From: DATEPR01 sp036503065
Lineage (GTDB): Bacteria > Actinomycetota > Actinomycetes > Mycobacteriales > Pseudonocardiaceae
NCBI GenBank assembly: GCA_036503065.1
Contig: DASXXM010000117.1
Coordinates: 1-6,111, forward strand
DNA: 6,111 nucleotides
Reading direction: 5' to 3'
This document shows positions 1 through 4,273 of this stretch, one piece after another. The notes under the pieces are model-generated. The model ran no database searches, was not told the origin of the DNA, and was given only the letters and a program-made list of their open reading frames with translations. The translations under genes were made by a program, and so were the position numbers. The first letter of the stretch is position 1. Each line of letters starts with the position of its first letter.

Positions 1-129
1 GAAGCCGGTCGCGGCTGGTGTGACCATCGGCGCGGCGGTGCCGGTGGCTGCCGTGACCGTGAGGACTCCGAGCGGGACGAGTAGCACGGCGGCTGTTGCC
101 GCGAGCGTGCCCTTGCTGGGCATTCGCAT
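1..129 (-). CDS. Secreted protein, N-terminal signal peptide only (partial)
   Basis: This is the start of an exported protein; only 43 codons lie in the window and the rest runs off the left edge. The visible peptide begins MRMPSKGTLAATAAVLLVPL and has the three parts of a Sec signal peptide: a short basic n-region (Arg2, Lys6), a hydrophobic core at about residues 8-27, and a small-residue region with a likely cleavage after Thr-Ala-Ala (about residue 33). The residues after it (PMVTPAATGF) look like the start of a mature chain. There is no lipobox cysteine and no twin-arginine motif. The start is supported by an excellent Shine-Dalgarno sequence just upstream; the second ATG at 121-123 is an alternative. 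A DasR-type operator 35 bp upstream suggests a chitinase, chitin-binding protein or another secreted glycan-active protein. That identity is inferred from regulation alone, as no catalytic domain is visible. Confidence 0.72.
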   Translation of the reverse strand, partial: MRMPSKGTLAATAAVLLVPLGVLTVTAATGTAAPMVTPAATGF

Positions 130-131
130 GA

Positions 132-139
132 TTCCTCCC
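132..139 (-). promoter_or_regulatory. Shine-Dalgarno sequence of the secreted gene
   Basis: On the minus strand the sequence reads GGGAGGAA followed by TC and then ATG at 127-129. This is close to a full anti-16S match. From its GGAGG core there are 4 nt to the first ATG and 10 nt to the second (121-123), so either could be used. Its strength is the main support that this short partial frame is a real gene. Confidence 0.7.
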
Positions 140-163
140 GAGCGCGGGGGATATTGACATCAA

Positions 164-179
164 AGTGGACTAGACCATT
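164..179. promoter_or_regulatory. DasR-responsive element (dre) upstream of the secreted gene
   Basis: The top strand reads AGTGGACTAGACCATT. The DasR box known from Streptomyces is an imperfect palindrome close to AGTGGTCTAGACCACT, so this site matches 14 of 16 positions, differing at the sixth and fifteenth. DasR is a GntR-family repressor released by amino-sugar phosphates; it controls chitinases, chitin-binding proteins and GlcNAc uptake. The site lies 35 bp before the start codon of the secreted gene and just downstream, in the direction of that gene, of two -35-like hexamers (TTGACA at 203-208 and TTGACG at 196-201, minus strand). I could not identify a convincing -10. The location suits repression of that promoter. 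Match and position are seen; binding by a DasR homologue is inferred. Confidence 0.72.
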
Positions 180-190
180 CGATTGCGCAA

Positions 191-230
191 GACAGCGTCA
201 ACTGTCAACGCCGACTCGTCGGTGTGACGC
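191..230. repeat. Interleaved inverted repeats in the 130-331 intergenic region
   Basis: Three inverted repeats lie close together: GACAG (191-195) with CTGTC (202-206), GCGTCA (195-200) with TGACGC (225-230), and CCGAC (211-215) with GTCGG (218-222). The first two overlap by one base, and the second uses the loop of the first, so the two pairings compete or could form a pseudoknot in RNA. They sit between the end of the winged-helix gene and the dre site, and overlap the -35-like hexamers of the secreted gene. They may be an operator or part of a terminator; arms this short can also arise by chance. The rest of 130-331 holds the dre site and the hairpin at 310-325; no gene is visible there. 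Confidence 0.3.
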
Positions 231-309
231 GGTGGGTTCGAGACGTCGACAGGGACGGTGACCTGCGGCGATCAAACTACGGGCCTTATTTCGAGACCCA
301 CAGGAACCT

Positions 310-325
310 CCGCCGTCGCCGGCGG
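310..325 (-). terminator. GC-rich hairpin after the winged-helix gene, possible terminator
   Basis: CCGCCG (310-315) pairs perfectly with CGGCGG (320-325) across the 4-base loop TCGC. It begins 6 bp beyond the TGA stop (332-334, minus strand) of the winged-helix gene, where a terminator would be expected. There is no run of T after it on the minus strand. Such U-less GC hairpins are common at actinobacterial gene ends, but termination here is not proven. Confidence 0.4.
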
Positions 326-331
326 TACCGG

Positions 332-1264
332 TCAGTCGACGCTGGTCACACCACCGGGCACCGGCAGCGTCCATGCCTCCGCGGTCGCCTCGGCCACCGA
401 TGTGCCGTCGAACGGGTGTAGGTGGACACGGGTGCCCTGGCGGTCCCACCAGCCACGGATCGCGCCGTCGACCAGGATCGCGCCGCGCAGCACGCCGGTG
501 GGGTGGCGGGGGAACAGCGTGGCACGGTGGGCCGGGTCGGGCACCAGGACCTCACGGTCCAGCCGCAGCAGCGGGTCCTCGCCGGGCAGCAGTCGGGCGC
601 CGGTGACCTCGTGGTCGTCGGACCACAGGTGCCGGTACGAGGCCAGCAGGTGGCCGCCGTCGACCGGGACCAGTTCGTCGGCCAGTTCCCGCCAGGTCGC
701 GATCGCGTCGGCACGGGGGATACGGGCCCACGCGGTGAAGGCGCGGACGTCGGTCGGGCCGAAAACGCGGATGAACCGGCGGCCCAGTTCCCGTTGCGCG
801 GCAACGGGATCCATCGATGGCGCGGGTACCACCCGCACCGTTATCCGGCTCGCGTCCCACCGCACGGCCAGCCGGCCGCTGCGGGCGAGTTCCCGGATCT
901 CCAGCACGTCCCGGCCCAGCGACGGCATGACCAACGCGGGATCGACCTCGTCCGCGCCGAGCCGGGCGACCACCTGGTCCGCCACGGCGAGCAGCTCGTC
1001 AGGCGCCGAGCGGGGCAGCCGTCCGACCGTGAACACGGCCCAGTCGGCCGCGGCCACCAGGTACGCGGCGCCACGCGGACCCCACAGTTGGCGCAGCGAC
1101 GGATCGGCCCACCCGTCCACGGACAGCCCCGCGACCCGGGCGTGCAGCGACAACTGGGCAGCGCGCGGCGCGCTGTCCTGGAGCCCGGCCGGCAGCGCGT
1201 CGGCGAGCGGGCCGCGCACGTCAAGGCGGTTCGCGCGCAGGCGGTAGCCGATCGAGGAGATCAT
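332..1264 (-). CDS. Winged-helix DNA-binding protein, HTH_42 / AlkZ-like family
   Basis: The 310-residue product resembles the actinobacterial winged-helix proteins of the HTH_42 (AlkZ/YcaQ-like) group. Characterised members are DNA glycosylases that remove alkylated or crosslinked bases. Family-like stretches, by memory, are GLQDSAPRAAQLSLHARV (about 27-44), LWGPRGAAYLVAAADWAVFT (about 60-79), and the C-terminal LFPR...ILVDGAIRGWW block (about 250-273). The length is slightly short of typical members. The QxQ (AlkZ) or QxD (YcaQ) catalytic motif expected near residue 29 reads Gln29-Asp-Ser31, so the second polar residue is changed and glycosylase activity is doubtful. The frame is open to 1417, but the extra 51 residues lie opposite the neighbouring gene. 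I chose ATG 1264 (GTG 1267 is equally possible), which leaves 22 bp to the divergent start at 1287. No good Shine-Dalgarno sequence is seen, so the start is uncertain. The family is moderately sure; the function is not. Confidence 0.78.
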   Translation of the reverse strand: MISSIGYRLRANRLDVRGPLADALPAGLQDSAPRAAQLSLHARVAGLSVDGWADPSLRQLWGPRGAAYLVAAADWAVFTVGRLPRSAPDELLAVADQVVARLGADEVDPALVMPSLGRDVLEIRELARSGRLAVRWDASRITVRVVPAPSMDPVAAQRELGRRFIRVFGPTDVRAFTAWARIPRADAIATWRELADELVPVDGGHLLASYRHLWSDDHEVTGARLLPGEDPLLRLDREVLVPDPAHRATLFPRHPTGVLRGAILVDGAIRGWWDRQGTRVHLHPFDGTSVAEATAEAWTLPVPGGVTSVD

Positions 1265-1273
1265 CACCAGGGC

Positions 1274-1279
1274 TACGAT
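1274..1279 (+). promoter_or_regulatory. -10 element TACGAT, likely leaderless promoter
   Basis: TACGAT fits the actinobacterial -10 pattern TAnnnT and ends 7 bp before the GTG at 1287. Transcription would therefore start at or next to the start codon. No Shine-Dalgarno sequence lies at a useful distance; the nearest, GAGGAG at 1254-1259, is 27 bp away. A -35 hexamer is not clear. This arrangement is typical of leaderless mRNAs in actinomycetes. Confidence 0.5.
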
Positions 1280-1286
1280 TCCAGGT

Positions 1287-2009
1287 GTGACTCGCTGGCT
1301 CCAGCGGTACCGCGCCGGTGACCGGGTGGCGGTGTGGACCGAGTTGACCGCGCTCGGCGCCAGGCTGCGCGACACGCCGGCCTGGCCGGAGACGGTCGAG
1401 GTGGCGGGCGAGACCATGCGCCGGGTTCGGACGAACGTCGAGCGGCTGGTGGAACTGTTGCCACGGCACGGTTTCCAGTTCTACGAGCCGGACGTGGTAA
1501 TGGTGCCGCCCGCCGCGGACGTCCGCGATCGGCTGGCCGAGGTGGAGCGGGTGGTCGGACCGCTGCCGCTCGCGCTGCGGTGCTGGTACGAGCTGGTGGG
1601 GCAGGTGAACCTGTCCGGTACTCACCCCGAGTGGGACTTCGAGTTCACCGACGGGCTGGTCGTCGAGGCGCCGCTGGACTACCTGCTGCTGGAACACGAG
1701 ACCTGGGCGGCCGACGGCGGCACCGAGTGGGACCGCGGCCCGTTCACCATCGACCTGGCACCCGACCGACTGCAAAAGGCCGATGTCAGCGGCGGCCTAC
1801 CGTACGCGATGTCCTTGCCGGACAACGGTGTCGACGGCCTACTGCTGTGGGAGCCGCACCAGACCACCTTCGTGAACTACCTGCGCATCTGCTTCCGGTT
1901 CGCCGGCCTGCCGGGCTGGGACGGGGCCGCCCTGGACGACACCGCACGACCAACGGTCCGGCGCCCACCGATACTGGCCGAACTGGCCGCCGCGCTGCTG
2001 CCGATCTAG
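1287..2009 (+). CDS. Conserved hypothetical protein (240 aa)
   Basis: I recognise this as a conserved, uncharacterised bacterial protein but cannot name a function. It has no signal peptide or membrane segment, so it should be cytoplasmic. Visible blocks are an N-terminal TRWLQRYRAGDRVAVW (2-17), a helical ETMRRVRTNVERLVELL (42-58), the core GPLPLALRCWYELVGQVNLS (91-110), LQKADVSGGLPYAMSLP (162-178), TTFVNYLRICFRFAGLPGW (193-211) and a terminal LLPI. The LP-x-x-L-x-x-W-Y core faintly recalls SMI1/KNR4-type domains, found in many immunity and regulatory proteins; that link is weak. No catalytic motif is apparent. The GTG start at 1287 is favoured by the leaderless -10 just upstream and by the lack of another start in the preceding codons. 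The gene is divergent from the winged-helix gene and ends inside the stop codon of the AraC-type gene. Confidence 0.82.
   Translation: MTRWLQRYRAGDRVAVWTELTALGARLRDTPAWPETVEVAGETMRRVRTNVERLVELLPRHGFQFYEPDVVMVPPAADVRDRLAEVERVVGPLPLALRCWYELVGQVNLSGTHPEWDFEFTDGLVVEAPLDYLLLEHETWAADGGTEWDRGPFTIDLAPDRLQKADVSGGLPYAMSLPDNGVDGLLLWEPHQTTFVNYLRICFRFAGLPGWDGAALDDTARPTVRRPPILAELAAALLPI
2006..2009. other. Shared CTAG: overlapping convergent stop codons
   Basis: The palindrome CTAG supplies the TAG stop of the plus-strand hypothetical gene (2007-2009) and the TAG stop of the minus-strand AraC-type gene (2006-2008). The two genes therefore meet with no intergenic DNA. Any terminator for either must lie inside the other's coding sequence, and their transcripts probably overlap at the 3' ends. 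Confidence 0.9.
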
Positions 2010-2959
2010 GTGATCGATCCGGTGTCCGAGTCGCTCGGTTCTGCCTGCGCAAGGGTTCGGAATCGGCCGGGCGGCATGCCGCGCACGCGGGTGAATGCCC
2101 GATTGAAAGCGTATTCACTGGTATAGCCGACAGAACGGGCGACCGGACCAATAGGCTCGTTCGTAGACCTGAGACAGTAGGCCGCCAATTCCATCCGCCA
2201 GTTGGTCAGATAGGCGAGTGGAGTCTGGCCGACCAATGCACTGAACCGGCGAGACAGGGTCGCACGCGAAACAGCCAGTTGCGCGGCGAGATCGGCGAGG
2301 GTCCAGTCGCGGGCGGCGTCCGCGTGCAGCGCGGCGAGGGCCTCGCTTACCAACGGGTCACGGAGCGCGGTGAGCCAGGACGCCGGCAACGGTTCGATCT
2401 CGTTCGTCATCAGCCAGGACCTGATGATGTGCACGAGCAGCACGTCCAGGAGTCGGTCGCGAACGGTGGCTGTACCGCTTCGTGTACCGCTGAACTCGTG
2501 TGCCAACAGATGCAGCACGTGATCTGTCGGCCGGTCGGGATCCGGGTGCAAATGGATCACCGGCGGCAGCAGGGTGAGGAGTTGGGCGTTGAGCGCAGCG
2601 TCCTGATAGAACAAGCCGCAGAGGATTCGAGTGTGCGCCCCGCCGTGTCCGAGCGTGAGTCGCCCTCCGAGGGTCATTCCCTGGCGGGCGGCCAGTTGAT
2701 CGAACGGTTCCGCGGCAATCCCCGGCTTGCTGACCAAACGATGGTGTGGCCCACCCGGTAGCAGGACGAGGTCGCCCGGCATGAGGTGGAGCGGCGGACC
2801 GCCGTCCAGTTCGAGCCAGGCGACGCCCCGGACCACCGCATGGAACGCCGCGCCGGGGACCGGGTCGTTGTCGACACCCCAATCGTCACCGCCCTCGACG
2901 GTGCCGGCAACCACGCCGCGCACACGAGTCAGATTCAGCACTTCAGACAAGGGGTCCAC
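2006..2959 (-). CDS. AraC-family transcriptional regulator, cupin_6 sensor plus HTH_18
   Basis: This 317-residue DNA-binding regulator has the standard two-part form. An N-terminal cupin sensor (about 3-185) carries the family opening DPLSEVLNLTRVRG, a MPGDLVLLPGG turn (60-70) and a nearby PHH. A C-terminal AraC/XylS domain (about 205-305) has two helix-turn-helix units: LADLAAQLAVSRATLSRRF (221-239) and the signature IGPVARSVGYTSEYAFNRAF (270-289), followed by GMPPGRFR. Its length matches the family. The start is GTG 2957-2959: an in-frame TGA lies eight codons upstream with no other start between, and the conserved MDPLS opening fits. No Shine-Dalgarno sequence precedes it, but a -10 does (2966-2971). 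It is divergent from the exported MBL-fold hydrolase, so that gene is its most likely target, along with itself. The ligand is unknown; cupin_6 regulators of this kind usually sense small molecules. Confidence 0.93.
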   Translation of the reverse strand: MDPLSEVLNLTRVRGVVAGTVEGGDDWGVDNDPVPGAAFHAVVRGVAWLELDGGPPLHLMPGDLVLLPGGPHHRLVSKPGIAAEPFDQLAARQGMTLGGRLTLGHGGAHTRILCGLFYQDAALNAQLLTLLPPVIHLHPDPDRPTDHVLHLLAHEFSGTRSGTATVRDRLLDVLLVHIIRSWLMTNEIEPLPASWLTALRDPLVSEALAALHADAARDWTLADLAAQLAVSRATLSRRFSALVGQTPLAYLTNWRMELAAYCLRSTNEPIGPVARSVGYTSEYAFNRAFTRVRGMPPGRFRTLAQAEPSDSDTGSIT

Positions 2960-2970
2960 AGCACGAGGAT
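2942..2970 (+). promoter_or_regulatory. Candidate plus-strand promoter for the hydrolase leader
   Basis: TTCAGA (2942-2947) resembles a -35 (4 of 6 to TTGACA). It is separated by 17 bp from GAGGAT (2965-2970), 5 of 6 to the streptomycete -10 TAGGAT. Transcription would begin near 2977, upstream of the Shine-Dalgarno sequence at 2994. It overlaps the start of the AraC-type coding sequence and that gene's own -10, so the two divergent promoters would compete. This is read by eye and needs mapping of the transcript start. Confidence 0.35.
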
Positions 2971-2971
2971 A
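2966..2971 (-). promoter_or_regulatory. -10 element TATCCT for the AraC-type gene, likely leaderless
   Basis: On the minus strand TATCCT fits TAnnnT and ends 6 bp before the GTG start at 2957-2959. Together with the missing Shine-Dalgarno sequence this suggests a leaderless transcript. No clear -35 is seen at the matching distance. Confidence 0.45.
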
Positions 2972-3007
2972 CCGCTTCGTTCAGACGTGAGACGGAGGGA
3001 CAAAAAC

Positions 3008-3067
3008 ATGAGCATCCTGGCCATCGCGCGGCGGCAGTCCGGTTCGTATCGTCGTGGTGTCATGTAA
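3008..3067 (+). CDS. Possible 19-aa leader peptide upstream of the MBL-fold gene
   Basis: A short frame encodes MSILAIARRQSGSYRRGVM and then TAA. It is preceded by a strong Shine-Dalgarno sequence, GGAGGG (2994-2999), with an 8-bp A-rich spacer, better than that of several larger genes here. It lies in the same direction as the exported hydrolase and stops 77 bp before that gene's ATG. A GC-rich hairpin and the hydrolase's Shine-Dalgarno sequence lie in between, which is the layout of a translated leader that could affect downstream expression. The peptide is basic (four arginines) and has no run of a single amino acid that would mark classic attenuation. I do not recognise a homologue. It could be a real leader peptide, a small protein, or a chance frame behind a chance Shine-Dalgarno match. 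Confidence 0.38.
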   Translation: MSILAIARRQSGSYRRGVM

Positions 3068-3088
3068 TCCGGCGCGGAGTTCGAATCA

Positions 3089-3114
3089 GGGGTCCTGGGC
3101 TTCCCAACGACCCC
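3089..3114 (+). promoter_or_regulatory. 5'-leader hairpin before the MBL-fold gene
   Basis: GGGGTC (3089-3094) pairs with GACCCC (3109-3114), and inside it TGGG (3096-3099) pairs with CCCA (3103-3106) around the loop CTT. Together these give a two-part stem of ten base pairs. It begins 21 bp after the short leader frame and ends 30 bp before the hydrolase ATG. No T-run follows, so it is more likely a leader RNA structure or a weak terminator/attenuator than a classic terminator. Confidence 0.42.
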
Positions 3115-3132
3115 AGACGATTCACACCTTTC

Positions 3133-3138
3133 GAAGGA
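3133..3138 (+). promoter_or_regulatory. Shine-Dalgarno sequence of the MBL-fold gene inside a small palindrome
   Basis: GAAGGA lies 6 bp before ATG 3145 and sets that start. It is the right half of CCTTTCGAAGG (3127-3137), in which CCTT can pair with AAGG around TCG, partly hiding the ribosome site. A second TTCGAA copy at 3080-3085 could pair instead with 3130-3135. Confidence 0.6.
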
Positions 3139-3144
3139 CACGAA

Positions 3145-4197
3145 ATGACCCCGTCCCGACGCACATTCCTCACGCTCGCCGCCGTCGCGGTCCCCACCGC
3201 GACAGGGCTGCTCGCGCTACCGGGCACTGCACAAGGCGCGCCCGGTACTCTGCCCGATTACCTGCCGATCCCGCCGAGTTCGCTGGGTCCGGCCCTCAAC
3301 TCCGACGGCTATTTCGTCGGCCAAATCAGAGGAAACCTCTACTGGGTTACCGATTCCTTCTACCAGGCGATGTTCCTGACCACGCGGGATGGCATCGTTC
3401 TGGTCGACGCGCCGCCGACGATCGGTCGCAACCTGCTGCGCGCCATCGCCGACATCACCAAGATCACGGGCACGCCGAGCAAGGTCACCCACCTCGTCTA
3501 CTCGCATTACCACGCCGACCATATCGGCGCCGCCACGATCTTCGGGGACGACGTCGAACGCGTGGCCCACCGGGAGACGACACGACTGCTGCGCGGGCTG
3601 GCCGACCCGAACCGGCCCTTGCCGACGGTCACTTTCGACGACCATCACACCTTGCGCGTCGGTGGCGAGGTGTTGCAATTGGACTACCACGGCCCGAACC
3701 ACACGCCGGACAACATCTTCATCTTCGCGCCGAATCAGGAGACCCTGATGGTGGTGGACTTCCTGTTCCCGGGGTGGGTACCGTTCAAGGACCTCGGGAT
3801 CTCCCAGGACATTCCGGCCTGGGTGCGGATGCACGACGTCGCGCTGAGCTACCCGTGGCGCACGCTGGTCGGCGGCCACCTGGGTAGGCTGGGCACTCGC
3901 TCCGACGCCATGCTGCAGCGGGACTACGTGACCGACCTGCGGACCCAGTCCGAGGCAGCGATCAAGGGCCTCGACCCGACCCCATATTTCGCCAAGTACG
4001 GCCCGACCGGCAACGCATGGGCGATCTTCAAAGGTTACCTGGACGGCGCCACCCAGCAGATCACCGACGTGGTGGTCGCCAAGTACGCGGGCAAGCTCGC
4101 CGCGGTGGACGTCTTCACCTTCGACAACGCGTTCAAGATTCTGGAGTCTCTGCGCACTGACAACGGGCACCTGGGGCCGTTCAACATCCACCAGTAG
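3145..4197 (+). CDS. Tat-exported metallo-beta-lactamase-fold hydrolase
   Basis: This 350-residue enzyme should act outside the cytoplasm. Its first residues hold a twin-arginine motif, Ser-Arg-Arg-Thr-Phe-Leu (4-9), a hydrophobic stretch (about 10-25) and a likely cleavage after Ala-Gln-Gly31. Tat export means it is folded, probably with its metals loaded, before crossing the membrane. The MBL fold is shown by His121-Tyr-His123-Ala-Asp125-His126, then His186 (GPNHTPDN), Asp205 (VVDFLFPG) and His245 (LVGGHLG), a complete set for two zinc ions. The spacing resembles AiiA-type lactonases (60 residues from the HxHxDH motif to the next His). Asp205, not Cys, argues against class B1 beta-lactamases. 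The substrate is unknown: lactone, beta-lactam or another ester are all possible. The C-terminal region (about 275-350) has no motif I recognise. The ATG is fixed by GAAGGA at 3133-3138. The gene is divergent from the AraC-type regulator, its likely controller. Confidence 0.92.
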   Translation: MTPSRRTFLTLAAVAVPTATGLLALPGTAQGAPGTLPDYLPIPPSSLGPALNSDGYFVGQIRGNLYWVTDSFYQAMFLTTRDGIVLVDAPPTIGRNLLRAIADITKITGTPSKVTHLVYSHYHADHIGAATIFGDDVERVAHRETTRLLRGLADPNRPLPTVTFDDHHTLRVGGEVLQLDYHGPNHTPDNIFIFAPNQETLMVVDFLFPGWVPFKDLGISQDIPAWVRMHDVALSYPWRTLVGGHLGRLGTRSDAMLQRDYVTDLRTQSEAAIKGLDPTPYFAKYGPTGNAWAIFKGYLDGATQQITDVVVAKYAGKLAAVDVFTFDNAFKILESLRTDNGHLGPFNIHQ

Positions 4198-4230
4198 CCG
4201 CGACGGTGAATGACCGAGCGGAGATCGCGG
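4198..4230. terminator. Nested inverted repeat between convergent genes, possible terminator
   Basis: CCGCGA (4198-4203), starting right after the hydrolase stop, pairs with TCGCGG (4225-4230). Directly inside, CGGT (4204-4207) pairs with ACCG (4213-4216) around GAATG. The structure lies in the 76-bp gap between two convergent genes (4198-4273) and could end transcription in either direction. No T-run follows on either strand, so confidence is limited. Confidence 0.38.
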
Positions 4231-4273
4231 CCCCTGTCGGCCGGATGTAGCTCCCGCTCTTCGGTTTCCGTTG

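Noticed and set aside
233..300. Inverted pair TGGGTTCGA (about 233-241) and TCGAGACCCA (291-300), partly tRNA-like
   Set aside because: The pairing is imperfect over a long loop and no cloverleaf can be drawn.
258..1321. Long plus-strand open frames (329 and 299 codons) opposite the winged-helix gene
   Set aside because: Composition is Ser/Arg/Pro-biased without recognisable motifs, while the minus frame carries family motifs along its length.
1265..1417. N-terminal extension of the winged-helix protein to 1417
   Set aside because: The extra 51 residues show no similarity I recognise and lie antisense to the start of the hypothetical gene; kept only as a possible alternative start.
1334..2761. 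A 475-codon open frame on the plus strand
   Set aside because: It runs out of frame through the conserved hypothetical gene and antisense through the AraC-type gene. It is rich in Arg, Gly and Pro with no domain resemblance, as expected of a GC-rich shadow frame.
3077..3093. GAGTTCGAATCAGGGG, resembling a tRNA T-loop or an attachment-site remnant
   Set aside because: The arms around TTCGAAT do not pair, and no acceptor, D or anticodon arms lie nearby; no integrase or repeat partner is present.
3217..4191. A 324-codon minus-strand frame opposite the MBL-fold gene
   Set aside because: It mirrors a gene with a complete Tat signal and zinc motif and shows no domain of its own.
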